From Lichenifustis flavocetrariae (GTDB lineage: Bacteria > Pseudomonadota > Alphaproteobacteria > Rhizobiales > Beijerinckiaceae), in NCBI RefSeq assembly GCF_026130545.1, contig NZ_JAMOIM010000010.1, positions 1 through 64,000 of the forward strand: a stretch of DNA of 64,000 nt, written 5' to 3'. Each line of letters starts with the position of its first letter. Within the stretch, counting starts at the first letter, position 1. Shown here in pieces: positions 1-10,111 of this stretch. The position numbers and the translations under genes are program-made. Below the pieces are notes generated by a model, which saw only the letters and a list, made by a program, of their open reading frames with translations, had not been told where the DNA came from and made no database searches.

Positions 1-298
1 CGCTCGCGTCGTCGAATGGAAGACGATGATCAAGATCCACCTGCCGAGCTCTTGTCCGGCGCAGGCCATCATGCCGGCCGCTCTCGCCCGCATACCCCGT
101 CTCGTCACCTGACAGGCGGGGCAATCTGCCCCGTCCATCGAGCCCGTCCCATCAACCCGCAAACCTCTCCACCCCCCAAATCCGGCCTTCCGCCGGAACG
201 AGGAGGCGCGTCGCCAGAGGCGCAAAATCGGACAAACGGCACGGTCCGGTAGAGAAAATCCACCTCAATGCTTATTGGCCTGCATAATCCGGGCTAGG
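1..298 (+). mobile_element. right end of an insertion sequence, probably IS1380-type (partial)
   Basis: The first 110 bases read as a transposase-like C-terminus. About 170 bases further on, positions 281-298 read on the minus strand as CCTAGCCCGGATTATGCA, which resembles the terminal inverted repeats I recall for IS1380-family elements. Immediately after position 298 the sequence becomes the in-frame middle of a GDSL esterase gene whose beginning is missing, which is what an insertion boundary would look like. The left end, the other inverted repeat and any target duplication lie outside the window, so the family name is an inference. Confidence 0.5.
2..112 (+). CDS. transposase C-terminal fragment (partial, runs off the window start)
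   Basis: Reading from base 2, the frame gives 36 residues, including IHLPSSCPAQ and ending RIPRLVT before a TGA at 110-112. The hydrophobic 'hLPssCP.q' tail with a final 'RIPRL' is reminiscent of the C-termini of IS1380-family DDE transposases. Only the tail is visible, so no catalytic residue can be checked. It fits the IS-end signature at 281-298 and the broken gene beyond it. A different transposase family, or chance, remains possible. Confidence 0.4.
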   Translation, partial: ARVVEWKTMIKIHLPSSCPAQAIMPAALARIPRLVT

Positions 299-3222
299 AA
301 AGCAAATCATCTTTCCCGTTAACGCCACTGACTATGATTCTGGACGATTTTCGAATGGGCCAGTGTGGCTTGAATACATTCAGAGAGCGGTCGCCGGCAC
401 CTACGATCCCTCGCGCAATCTGGCGTATGGCGGGGCCGTCGTTGGTGATTACGTCGACAACAATCTGTCCAGTGTGGGAATTAAAACGCTAAACGAACAG
501 ATATCGAGCGATCTGATCCCCGCCATTAAATCCGGATCTTCGTCGGCATTCGGGCAAAGACCATTGGTGACGCTTTGGATCGGCGGCAACAACTACCGAC
601 AGCAGATGGAAGATAAGTCTGGCCTTATTTTCGGCAATGTTCCCAAGGATCTGAACAAGGCCGACGCACAAGTCCGGACAGTGCCCTCGCTTTTGCAAAC
701 GATCAACGATGCGTTCAAAGCGAATTCGTCCACGTCCGTCACCGGTGCGACCTACTATGTGCTGACAGTGCCGGACGTAAGTCAGACACCAAAATTCAGC
801 AGCGCCGATGCAAACGATCGAAACGATCTTCACAGCCATATCGAGTCGACAAACTATAGGCTGAAAGAAGATCTCTACAATCTTGGAGATCAATTTGCGA
901 GCAGTCCTTCGCAGTCACGCATCGTCGTCGTCGATGCTGCGGCTCTTCTAAACGAGGTGCAGGCTAATCCTCAATCTTTCGGATTTACCGAAGGACGCAA
1001 GAATTGTTACGATGACACAGCGAATACCGGCTATTTAAGCGCAAATACCCGCTCCGCAGGGGGGTATGTTAACGGCTGCTCGCCGCGCAACGTGTCCCAA
1101 TATTTGTTTTGGGATGCGTTTCACCCCACCACAAAAGCGCATGAGATGATCGCCAAATATGCGCTGAACACAGATGCGCTGGAGGCGGGTACCCAGGCGC
1201 AGCTCGATCAGCCCTACGTCGCCAATATCGAAGTCCGCGACCGCACCTATGCGGGCAAGATCACCGGCGTCGGCTCCATGCTCAAGATGGGCGATCGGAC
1301 TCTGACACTTGCCGGCGACAACAGCTACCAGGGCGGCACGCGGCTCGATGACGGCACTGTTCGTATCAGTCAGGATAACAATCTTGGCGCGCAAGCGGGC
1401 GCATTGACGTTTCGTGGCGGAACGCTGAACACGACGACCACCATGACGATGCAGCGCGACATCATCACCGCACCCTACAAGCAGGCCCCCGACAGAATTG
1501 ATGATGCAGGCCAGGATATAACGAGGTTGGTCGCCAATTTTGAAGTTGACCAGGGGACGACGCTGACGCTCGCGAACAACACGTTCTCGGGAACCGGCAG
1601 TGTCGAAAAAATCGGGGCCGGTACCCTCGATATCCAGTCGACGGTGCAAGACAGCAGATCTCTGGTGGATATCCTGGACGGCACGATGCTGTTCGACTCG
1701 AAGGGCACGTTTCGTGCCGACCGCTTTCAAATATTCAATGGAGCCACAATGGGCGGATCGGGATCCGTCGCGGGCTATGTCAGGAACGAGAACGGGATCT
1801 TGCGTCCAGGGGACCAGAATGGCTTCGGTGCTCTGACGATTTCCGGGAACTACTATCAGAGCCGGAACGGCACGCTGGCCTTGAACGCCGACTTTGTGAA
1901 CAGCAAGGCATCCGAGCTGATCGCGACAAACGCGGACGTGCGCGGCAAGATCGACGTCACGCCCATCACCCTGGCGCCGACCGAACTGCCCGTCATCGCC
2001 ACGACGCAGTCGCTTTCCCTCTCGCCCGACAGCATCACCAAGACCCTCGCCGTGGCCTATGGGATCAAGACGGTTGGAGACGGTCGTACCGCCAACCTCT
2101 ACGTGGCCCAGGCCGATTTCACGCCGGCGGGCGTCGCCCTGAATGGAGACCAGCAGCGCGCCGGCGACATGCTGAACGAGCTCTGGGCGCAGAACAAGGT
2201 CGGCGACACGGACGGCGCCCTGGCGAAGCTCGCCACCGTCATGGACCCGAAGACCTATGCGGGCCTGCTCGAAGACTTCAACACCGAGGGCTACGGCGCC
2301 GCGCCGGTCAAGCAGGCCGACAGCAGCGCCAAGTTCAAGACCAACCTGATGAGCTGCCCGGTCTTCGCGGGCGACGGCAGCCTGACTGTGGAAACCGAAT
2401 GCGCCTGGGGCCGGCTCTACGGCTCCCGCACCGACCGCTTCGCGGATGCCGACGACGAGGGCTATCGGCAGACGGGCGGCATCATGCAGGTCGGCGCCCA
2501 GAGGCAGATCGCGGCAAACACGTTCCTGGGCATGTCGATCGGCTACGAGGAGAGCTCCAATCGTTCGCGCGACGGCGGCTCCTCGTCCGACGGCCAGGGG
2601 GTGAGCGGCGGCTTGGCGCTCAAGCGGCAGCTCGGACCCTGGCTCTTCGCCGCGGCCCTCGAAGGCGGCAGCGGCTGGTACAGGAACACCCGCTCCACGG
2701 GGCCGCTCGACGGCGAGGTGGCGCATTCCGACAGCCGCCTCGACCACGTCTCCGGCCGCCTCCGGGCCGCCTACACGTTCGACTTCGGCCCCTGGTACGC
2801 CAAGCCCTACGCCGACCTCGACCTCTCCTACCTGCACACACCGGCCTTCACCGAGAAGGACGGCGGCCCGCTCGGCCTGCATGTGATGGGCAGCAACGTG
2901 TTCCTGGCAACCTTCATCCCGACCCTGGAGATCGGCGGCCGCGTCAACATCGGCGAGAACTGGACCGCCCGCCCCTACGGGTCGGCCGGCGTCAGCCTGG
3001 TGTCGGACAGCAATTATGCGGTGCGCTCCGTGCTGACCGGCGCGCCGCTGTCGGATGCCTATGAAAAACCTGATCCGCATCCCCAACGTGCTGGCCAACG
3101 TCAAGCTCGGGGCCGACGTCCAGGAGATCCACGGCCTGGAGGTCAAGGTCGAGATCGGCGGCGACTTCGCCCATCGATACCGCTCCGAAACAGGCACCAT
3201 CCGGCTCGGATATCGGTTCTGA
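299..3222 (+). pseudogene. GDSL-esterase autotransporter, 5'-truncated and frameshifted
   Basis: The remnant encodes most of a type V autotransporter with an SGNH/GDSL lipase passenger. In frame from about 300 it reads SGRFSNGPVW, then AYGGAVV (block II Gly), WIGGNNY (block III Asn) and FWDAFHPT (block V Asp/His). Next come autotransporter-associated beta-strand repeats (GDNSYQGGTRL, GAGTLDIQS) and a beta-barrel opening at MSCPVF. The signal peptide and block I GDS with the catalytic Ser are absent; upstream sequence looks like an IS end, with a stop at 285-287. Near the 3' end the frame breaks at an A5 run (3064-3068). With four A's it would continue DAYENLIRIPNVLANVKLG to a canonical barrel end, GYRF*, at 3222. 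As written, a GTG at 363 opens a 969-codon frame with a scrambled C-terminus. The barrel is related to that of the next gene, suggesting paralogues. The A-run frameshift could be a sequencing error; the 5' loss is not. Confidence 0.8.
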
Positions 3223-3254
3223 ACCGCCACGGCTCATTTGCCGAGCCTGATCCG

Positions 3255-3285
3255 GAGGCCGCTTCACCTTGATCGAAGCGGCCTC
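3255..3285 (+). terminator. hairpin downstream of the broken autotransporter gene
   Basis: An 11-bp perfect inverted repeat (gaggccgcttc at 3255-3265 and its complement at 3275-3285) with a 9-base loop lies 33 bases after the barrel stop codon. No T-run follows, so intrinsic termination is uncertain. Confidence 0.45.
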
Positions 3286-3496
3286 GTCGACGGTCCGACG
3301 GATCCAAGCCGCGTCCCGCGCCTTCGAAGGTAACGCCCGCTGCAACGTCGCCGGGTTAGGCCGGAGAGCCTCAGCATCTGTGTCGTTTCATCGGGTCATC
3401 CGATGAGACCTCTGCCGGAGACCCACAAAGCACCGGCCATCGCCCGGGCTGTTCCATTGGGGACTCTCTCGATCCACGCCGCACGGAATGACGTGA

Positions 3497-6400
3497 ATGC
3501 ACCGCATCCATCCATCGAGAGCCCTATCGAGGACCCGTAGAGGGGTGCTTTGCGGCGCAAGTGTCCTCGCGCTCGTGGTGGCGCAAGGCGGGGTCGCAAC
3601 CGCCGACGATGGATCCTTTCGCATCATCAGCAAGGGAGCCGATGGCACAGGCGGCGGCGCCCGGGCCAACGATAAGGTTCCCGATTCGACCCCTGGCGCC
3701 GACGGCAGCGCCATCAGTCAGACGAATGCGAAGTCGAACGTCGGACAGCCCGCCCCTTCGAGCATCGTTCAGATCTTGTCTCAAGGCGGCAAAGGCGCGC
3801 TCGGAACCTATTTCAGCGTCATGGGCGGCTCGTATTATACGCCGGGCAAAGACGGCGGGAGGGGCGGCGATGTTTCGCTGACGCAGACGGGAGATATCGT
3901 CGGCGCCGCCAATCTGAAGGTGCCGACGTCGCTCCTGACGATCTTTTCGATCGGAGGGAGCGGATCCGTGGGGGCCACGGGTCAGTGCGGCTTCTGCGGA
4001 TATATCGGAAATGGTGGTCGGGGCGGCACGGTGACGCTTGGCCTACAATCCAATGTGAACACAAGCGGGGACAGTTTCGCTGGTGTCTGGGCAAGATCGG
4101 AGGCCGGGCAGACCGGCGAAAACCGCACCGGTCTGCCCTGGGAATTGGGGATCAACGCCGCCGATCAGTCGAAATATCCGGGTGCGAACGGCGGCAGCGT
4201 TTCGGTGACGCTCGGCAACACTGCCGCGGTCTCCACCAACGGGAGTTCGGCGCCAGGCGTGATCGCGCAATCGATCGGCGGCGCGGGTCTCGACGGGATC
4301 AGCTATCGCAGTCTCCTGCCCGGCGCCGGCCTGGGAGGCGCGGTGACCTTCACCGGTCAAGGCAAGATCACAACGGCGGGTTCGGCCTCCGCCGGCGTCG
4401 TCCTGCAATCCATCGGCGGACGAGGCGGGAACCAACTCGGCGCCGCCAGGGGAACCGACTACTCGGGTCAGGGCGGCGGGGGAGCGGGCGGCAAAGGTAA
4501 TGATGGCGGGCTCGTGACCGCCGTCCAGACCGGATCCATTGAGACGAGCGGAGACAATTCCATCGGACTCGCGGCTATGTCGTTGGGCGGCGTCGGCGGC
4601 AACGGCGTCGTCGGATTTCAGGGGCGGTCTGGCGGAGACGGTGGGGCGGCGGGCAACGGTGGCAAGGTGGATGTGATCCAAAAAGGATCGGTTGTCACGC
4701 ACGGCAAGGGTTCGGTCGGCGTTCTGGCGCAGAGCCTGGGCGGAGGCGAAGCCTTCGACCCTTTCCAGAAGATCAACATCGCGCCAGGGTCTGTCCGAGG
4801 CGGTGGAAGCGCCGGCAGTGCCACCTCCGCCTTCTTTCCGGCGGGCCGAGGCGGTCGCGGCGGGGCCGGCGGCAACGGCGGCAAGGTTGCCGCGACCAAT
4901 GAAGGCTCGATCGTCACCGAAAAGGACGCCGCCATCGGTCTGGAGGCCCAAAGTGTGGGCGGCGGCGGTGGCGCGGGCGGCGCCTCGACGTCCGTTCTTT
5001 CCTTCGGGCTCGGCACGGCGGCGGGCGGCAACGGCGGCGGCGGCGGGAACGGGGGTGACGTAACGATCCGGCCGGCCGGCCGAGCCGCCAGCGATACGTC
5101 CGGGCCCTCCATCACGACGGCGGGCAACTCGGCGGGTGCGCTCCTGGCCCAAAGCGTCGGCGGAGGCGGCGGCGTCGGTGGCTCGGCCCGCGCAGGGTCC
5201 GTGGGCCTGTTTGTTTCCGCTTCATACGCGGTCGGAGGGGCGGGGGGCGACGGCGGCGACGGCGGCATAGTTTCGGTGGACAACACGTCTCGCCTGAAGA
5301 CGTCAGGGGACGATTCCTACGGCATCGTGGCGCGCAGTGTGGGCGGCGGTGGCGGCCAGGGCGGCAATGCGGCCGCATCGGCGCTGGCTGCCTCGCCCCC
5401 GGGCTCTCCGAGCTTCAGCTTCACCTTCTCGGTCGGGGGAACCGGTGGGAAGGGTGGGTCCGGCAAGGTCGTCACGGTCGACAACGATGCCGCGATCACG
5501 ACGGGCGGTCAGCGATCCTACGGCATTCTCGCGACCAGCATCGGAGCCGGCGGCGGCGCCGGCGGCTCTGCGGCCTCGACCTCCGATGTCACCGGCTTCT
5601 ACAAAAACTTCGCCGTGGCGATCGGCATCGGGGGCGAGGGCGGAGGCGGAGGCAGCGGCAGCACCGTCAAGGTGGTCAACAACAGTGTCGTCGAAACGAC
5701 AGGCGCTTTCTCGACCGGAATCGAGGCCGCCAGCATCGGCGGCGGCGGCGGCACTGGCGGGACCGCAACCGCCAAAACCAAGAAAGGTGTCTCCACTCCG
5801 GATAGCCTATTGAGCGACCTGATCTCGGACGCCTTGCCGGTCGCCGACACATGGGCGGCCAAGGTTGCCGTTGGCGGCACGGGCGGCGACGGCGGCAAGG
5901 GTGACGCCGTCACGGTCGAGAACCGATCGACTGTCGTCACGTCAAACCATGACTCGCGGGGCATTCTCGCACAGTCGATCGGCGGTGGCGGCGGCGAAGG
6001 CGGCGGCTATTCCAGCAGCGGCGCGGGGGAGTTCGCCGGCAACCTGTCGATCGGTGGCAGCGGCGGCAAGGGCGGAAGCGGCGGTGCCGTTAAGGTGACC
6101 AACGTCGAAGGGGCCACCATCACGACCTCCGGCGCAGGCTCGACCGCGATCTTCGCCCAGAGCGTCGGGGGCGGTGGCGGCGTCGGCGGCGCGATGACCG
6201 GCGGAAAGAAAGCCGTATCGTTCCCGGGGAGCGCCAAGGACGCGACGGACGCGGTCCTGCAGGTCGCAGACGAGATCTTCTCGATCAACAAGCGCTTGTC
6301 GAAACAATTCGGCAATCCGAAGTTGGACGCGGCGCAAGCTGGATTTCTCGATAAGAAGAGCACCGCCCAGCAACGCTTGAGCTATGCGAAGGACGCCCTG

Positions 6401-9400
6401 AGCATCATCAAGGCTGGTTGGACTAGCGCAAAGAATAACGTCGCGCAAAACGAGAAGATCAGGAAGGAGAATATAGAGCGGGCCAAAAAGGGCGAGCCTC
6501 CCCTGCCCGAGATCGGCCTTCCACTCATCGTGATCCAGAGCCTTGCCGAATCGGCCAAGACTGGCGCCTTGAACTATATTCAGAAGTCATTCTCGGATGC
6601 CGTGAAAGATGGGCTGAAATCCCTGATCGGGAAAACCCCCGACACGACGATGAGGCAGACCTCCGTGAACGTTGGCGTGGGTGGCAGCGGCGGCGGTGGA
6701 GGCGATGGAGGCGTCGTCGACGTCATGAATGCCGGCACGCTTCAGACGAGCGGCAACAGTGCTTACGGCATCCTGGCCCAGAGCGTCGGCGGTGGCGGCG
6801 GGATCGGCGGTGGCGGCACGACGAACGGCACCAACTGGTACAATATCAACGTTGCAATCGGCGGATCAGGGGGGAATGGCGGAAACGGCGGCGCCGTCAC
6901 GGTGAACAACAAGGGCGGTATCACGACCGAGGGTGGCGGGGCATTCGGAACCATCGCGCAGTCGATCGGTGGCGGCGGCGGCCTTGGCGGTGGCGCCGCC
7001 AACACCGATGCGGTGGCCTCCGTCTCGGCGGGGGTCAACGTCGGAGGATCGGGCGGCGCCAGGGGGGACGGCGGCGCCGTGACGATGCAAAACTCGGGCA
7101 CGATCACGACGGCCGGCCGGGAGGCGCACGCCATTGTGGCGCAGAGCATAGGGGGCGGCGGGGGCGCCTTCTTCCTCGACCAGGCCTCCCCGGTCTCGGC
7201 CGACCTGCTCGTGACATCCCAGGCCCAACTCGACGCCGTGAACGCCGCTAGCGACCTGTTGAAGGCCCTCGGCCTCGGGGCACTGGGAACCGAAGGCGGC
7301 ACGAATGGGCGGACCGGCACTTCGATCATTCCGCCGACCAACGCTTACGTGAGCATTGGCGGCGGAACCCGGGCCGGAAGCGACGGCTTGAACACGGGAT
7401 CGGGCGGCGCCGTCACGGTTGTGGACACAAACACGATCGAGACGACCGGGCTCGGCGCCATGGGGATTTTCGCCCAATCGATCGGCGGCGGCGGCGGGTT
7501 TGGTGCCTATGTGTCGTCCCTGTCACAGATCCGGCGCGACACAACCCTCGGCGGCAACGGCAATTCGCGGGGAGATGGCGGCGCCGTCAACGTGACGTTT
7601 GGCGACGGCGCGAGCGTCACGACGAGCGGCGCGGGGGCCACGGCCGTGTTCGCGCAATCGATCGGCGGCGGCGGCGGCTACGCGGGAGCCGGGACCGGGG
7701 CAATTTCATACACGCCGCCGACCGTCACGCAAACGACAAGCGGCTTCTGGCCCTTCATCACGACCAAAACGAACACGAGCGGTTCGACCGGGAATGGCGG
7801 TGAGATCAAGATCGGCATGCAGGACGCCACCTCAAGCTTGACCATCGCCACGACCGGAGACAGGGCTCATGGCATTTTCGCTCAGAGCCTCGGGGGTGGG
7901 GGCGGAGCATGGTTCGACACCGGCGGCGGCAATCTGACGAGCCTCGATGGCGTTCAAGCCCAGCAGCGAATCGGCACGGGTAGCGGGCAGGCGATCACCG
8001 TCAATGTGCGCGGGAGCGTCACCGCGACCGGCAAGGACTCCTACGCGATCTTCGCGCAGAGCGGCGCGCAACGGACCGATGGCAGTCTCGACCCCACCCG
8101 GCTGGGCGGAAGCATCGACATCGACGTCAACGGAACGATCAAGGGCGGCAGCGGGACGGGTGCGGGCATCCGTGTCGATGGCGGTGGCCTGAACAACACG
8201 ATCACGATCGAGCCGGGTACGGCGGTCAGCGCCGTCTCCGGGCAGGCAATCATTGGCTCAGGGGACGATAGGATCTTCAATCGCGGCACTGTCCTAGGCG
8301 ACATCGTCACCGGAGCCGCCACCCGACAAGCCGAATTCTTCTTCAACGGAGTCGACGGCGCGGGCAGCGGCGCGTCGCTGATCACCCAGGCCAATGGGAA
8401 AATCCAGCTTGGCGCGGGCACTCTTTACAACACCGCTACGCTCGACATTGCGGGCGTCGGCACCCTCGGCTCCACGAAGCTCAATGGGAGCTTCGTTCAG
8501 AACGACGGCCGGATCCTGGTCGATGTCTCCGCCGATAGTGGAGCTCCCGCAGCGGACGTGCTGAACGTGAGCGGGACGGCCACTGTGAGAGGCGGAACCG
8601 TCCAACCGAATGTGATCAACAGTCTGCTGCCGGGCAGTTACACGTTTCTCACCGCGGAAGGCCGCATATTTGGTGCGGCGACGAATAGCATCTTCGACAG
8701 GCGAGGCGCGGATGTTGCCGCCACAAGGCTTTCCGTGCCGGCGCCTAGCCTCGCGTCGTCGGAGGTGGCGCCGATCAGCTGGAGCGTGACCAACCAGGGT
8801 GCCAACGCGCTCGCCCTCCAGCCGAGCGCCAATTTCGTCCATCCGAATGGGGTTTCCCTGAGCGGGAATGCCGAACACACCGCCGATGTCCTGCAGAAGC
8901 AGTGGAACAGTCTCGCTGTTCGGACAGGCAGTAACCCGATCTCCCAAGACGACCTTGGCATCGCGCGGCTCTTCGCCGATTTTGCCAAGGTCCGGTCGCT
9001 CGATGATTACAAAGCTGATTTGGAACAACTCGACCCAGGAGAGACTCTCGACAGCGTCGATTCCGCGTTGACCCAGGCGAAGGCGGCCTTGGGCGCCGTT
9101 ATGAGTTGCCCGGCCTTCGTCTATGGATCGACCCTGCTGCGCGAAGGCGATTGCGTCTGGGGTCGCGTGCAGGGATCAACTGCACACCAGTCGAACACCG
9201 CCGATGAGGACGGCTATCACATCAGCGGCGTGGACTATCGTGTCGGGATGCAGCACGAGTTCGTGCGTGACTGGTTCTTCGGTGCGTCCCTCGGCTATGT
9301 GACCTCGGATCGCATCAGTGCCGACAAGACGGGCAGTGCCGCCGAACAAGGGGGCGAAATCGCCGGAGCGTTGAAGCACCAGGTCGGGGCATGGATGTTC

Positions 9401-9973
9401 GCTTTGTCGGGCGATCTCAACTACGGGGCGATCAACAGTAGGCGGTCGATCGATCTCGACGACGAACGCCTGATCGCACAAGGCGACATCTCCGCCCTGA
9501 CAGCGGCGGGGCGTCTGCGCACCGCCTATCAGTTCCTGTTCAAGGACTGGTACGTCAAGCCGTATCTCGATCTCGACATCATCCATAACACCATCTTGGG
9601 CTACTCGGAATTTGGAGCGGATGGTTTCAATCTCGACATGAAGCGCCTGGACAAGACCTTCCTGGTCGTCAGCCCGACGATGGAGATCGGCGGCCGGATC
9701 GACGTCCAAAGCTGGACGCTGCGCCCCTTTGGTACGGTGGGCATCACGTTCGTGCCGAACAACACCGTGAGCAGCCTGGCGAAATTCCAGGACGACGGAA
9801 GTGGGGACTATTTCCGGACCATCTCCCATGTGCCGGACAAACTTGCGGAGATCGGCTTGGGCGTGCAACTCACGACGGCGGAGAGCTTTCAGCTCACTGC
9901 CGAATATCGGACCCAGCTGTCGCGTTCGTTCATCAGCCAGACCGGCAGTGCCAAATTGCAGTATCGCTTCTGA
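3497..9973 (+). CDS. giant glycine-rich autotransporter adhesin-like protein
   Basis: This 2158-residue secreted/outer-membrane protein of type V (autotransporter) layout has an N-terminal signal sequence (Arg-rich start, hydrophobic core, cleavage near VATADDG). The passenger (about residues 40-1550) is built from some 17 Gly-rich units ending in a block like GILAQSIGGGGG. A linker with beta-helix character follows, then a C-terminal beta-barrel (about 1870-2158) beginning AVMSCPAF and ending KLQYRF with terminal Phe. The barrel opening (MSCP-F, E--C-WGR--GS, ADEDGY) matches that of the truncated upstream gene. Between units 11 and 12 an alpha-helical, Lys/Glu/Ala-rich stretch of about 150 residues (around 905-1055) interrupts the repeats; shorter helical insertions occur near 770-790 and 1235-1275. 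ATG at 3497 is chosen because it precedes the signal peptide; the ribosome-binding site is weak. Role in adhesion or biofilm is inferred from family; the ligand is unknown. Confidence 0.85.
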   Translation: MHRIHPSRALSRTRRGVLCGASVLALVVAQGGVATADDGSFRIISKGADGTGGGARANDKVPDSTPGADGSAISQTNAKSNVGQPAPSSIVQILSQGGKGALGTYFSVMGGSYYTPGKDGGRGGDVSLTQTGDIVGAANLKVPTSLLTIFSIGGSGSVGATGQCGFCGYIGNGGRGGTVTLGLQSNVNTSGDSFAGVWARSEAGQTGENRTGLPWELGINAADQSKYPGANGGSVSVTLGNTAAVSTNGSSAPGVIAQSIGGAGLDGISYRSLLPGAGLGGAVTFTGQGKITTAGSASAGVVLQSIGGRGGNQLGAARGTDYSGQGGGGAGGKGNDGGLVTAVQTGSIETSGDNSIGLAAMSLGGVGGNGVVGFQGRSGGDGGAAGNGGKVDVIQKGSVVTHGKGSVGVLAQSLGGGEAFDPFQKINIAPGSVRGGGSAGSATSAFFPAGRGGRGGAGGNGGKVAATNEGSIVTEKDAAIGLEAQSVGGGGGAGGASTSVLSFGLGTAAGGNGGGGGNGGDVTIRPAGRAASDTSGPSITTAGNSAGALLAQSVGGGGGVGGSARAGSVGLFVSASYAVGGAGGDGGDGGIVSVDNTSRLKTSGDDSYGIVARSVGGGGGQGGNAAASALAASPPGSPSFSFTFSVGGTGGKGGSGKVVTVDNDAAITTGGQRSYGILATSIGAGGGAGGSAASTSDVTGFYKNFAVAIGIGGEGGGGGSGSTVKVVNNSVVETTGAFSTGIEAASIGGGGGTGGTATAKTKKGVSTPDSLLSDLISDALPVADTWAAKVAVGGTGGDGGKGDAVTVENRSTVVTSNHDSRGILAQSIGGGGGEGGGYSSSGAGEFAGNLSIGGSGGKGGSGGAVKVTNVEGATITTSGAGSTAIFAQSVGGGGGVGGAMTGGKKAVSFPGSAKDATDAVLQVADEIFSINKRLSKQFGNPKLDAAQAGFLDKKSTAQQRLSYAKDALSIIKAGWTSAKNNVAQNEKIRKENIERAKKGEPPLPEIGLPLIVIQSLAESAKTGALNYIQKSFSDAVKDGLKSLIGKTPDTTMRQTSVNVGVGGSGGGGGDGGVVDVMNAGTLQTSGNSAYGILAQSVGGGGGIGGGGTTNGTNWYNINVAIGGSGGNGGNGGAVTVNNKGGITTEGGGAFGTIAQSIGGGGGLGGGAANTDAVASVSAGVNVGGSGGARGDGGAVTMQNSGTITTAGREAHAIVAQSIGGGGGAFFLDQASPVSADLLVTSQAQLDAVNAASDLLKALGLGALGTEGGTNGRTGTSIIPPTNAYVSIGGGTRAGSDGLNTGSGGAVTVVDTNTIETTGLGAMGIFAQSIGGGGGFGAYVSSLSQIRRDTTLGGNGNSRGDGGAVNVTFGDGASVTTSGAGATAVFAQSIGGGGGYAGAGTGAISYTPPTVTQTTSGFWPFITTKTNTSGSTGNGGEIKIGMQDATSSLTIATTGDRAHGIFAQSLGGGGGAWFDTGGGNLTSLDGVQAQQRIGTGSGQAITVNVRGSVTATGKDSYAIFAQSGAQRTDGSLDPTRLGGSIDIDVNGTIKGGSGTGAGIRVDGGGLNNTITIEPGTAVSAVSGQAIIGSGDDRIFNRGTVLGDIVTGAATRQAEFFFNGVDGAGSGASLITQANGKIQLGAGTLYNTATLDIAGVGTLGSTKLNGSFVQNDGRILVDVSADSGAPAADVLNVSGTATVRGGTVQPNVINSLLPGSYTFLTAEGRIFGAATNSIFDRRGADVAATRLSVPAPSLASSEVAPISWSVTNQGANALALQPSANFVHPNGVSLSGNAEHTADVLQKQWNSLAVRTGSNPISQDDLGIARLFADFAKVRSLDDYKADLEQLDPGETLDSVDSALTQAKAALGAVMSCPAFVYGSTLLREGDCVWGRVQGSTAHQSNTADEDGYHISGVDYRVGMQHEFVRDWFFGASLGYVTSDRISADKTGSAAEQGGEIAGALKHQVGAWMFALSGDLNYGAINSRRSIDLDDERLIAQGDISALTAAGRLRTAYQFLFKDWYVKPYLDLDIIHNTILGYSEFGADGFNLDMKRLDKTFLVVSPTMEIGGRIDVQSWTLRPFGTVGITFVPNNTVSSLAKFQDDGSGDYFRTISHVPDKLAEIGLGVQLTTAESFQLTAEYRTQLSRSFISQTGSAKLQYRF
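4180..8070 (+). repeat. in-frame repeat array encoding the Gly-rich passenger
   Basis: Roughly 17 imperfect units of about 180-250 bases, each carrying a threonine/serine beta-strand segment (…TTSG…) followed by an AQS(I/V)GGGGG block. Units become more regular from about 4950 on; the last (near 8055, FAQSGAQ) is degenerate. Spacing is interrupted at 6200-6660 by unique sequence. The array is a coding repeat, not a CRISPR: units are diverged and translate in one frame. Confidence 0.8.
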
Positions 9974-10009
9974 CATCGGTCGCTCCGACGAGGAGCGACC
10001 GATGTCAGA
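9969..10009 (+). terminator. 18-bp perfect hairpin overlapping the autotransporter stop codon
   Basis: Positions 9969-9986 (tctgacatcggtcgctcc) pair exactly with 9992-10009 around a 5-base loop. The TGA stop (9971-9973) is inside the 5' arm. No T-run follows; it may act as a terminator or as a 3'-end stabiliser for the very long mRNA. Confidence 0.65.
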
Positions 10010-10111
10010 TGGAAGACTGAGGACGGCTTGTCTCAGCTGACTTGAGATCGACCGCTGCGCTTCACCGATCGTCGCGACCTGAACCCGCACTCTATCCGGA
10101 GGGCGATCCCA

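Noticed and set aside
16-252. A 78-codon open frame at the window start
   Set aside because: It overlaps the transposase-like tail in another frame and is Pro/Arg-rich with no recognisable motif; the tail frame is more plausible.
1035-3230. A 731-codon open frame on the minus strand
   Set aside because: It is the reverse shadow of the autotransporter pseudogene; high GC at third positions leaves the antisense frame open. No motif.
4200-8070. Regular repeats that might suggest a CRISPR or satellite array
   Set aside because: The units are diverged and translate in one continuous frame as Gly-rich blocks, so they are coding repeats.
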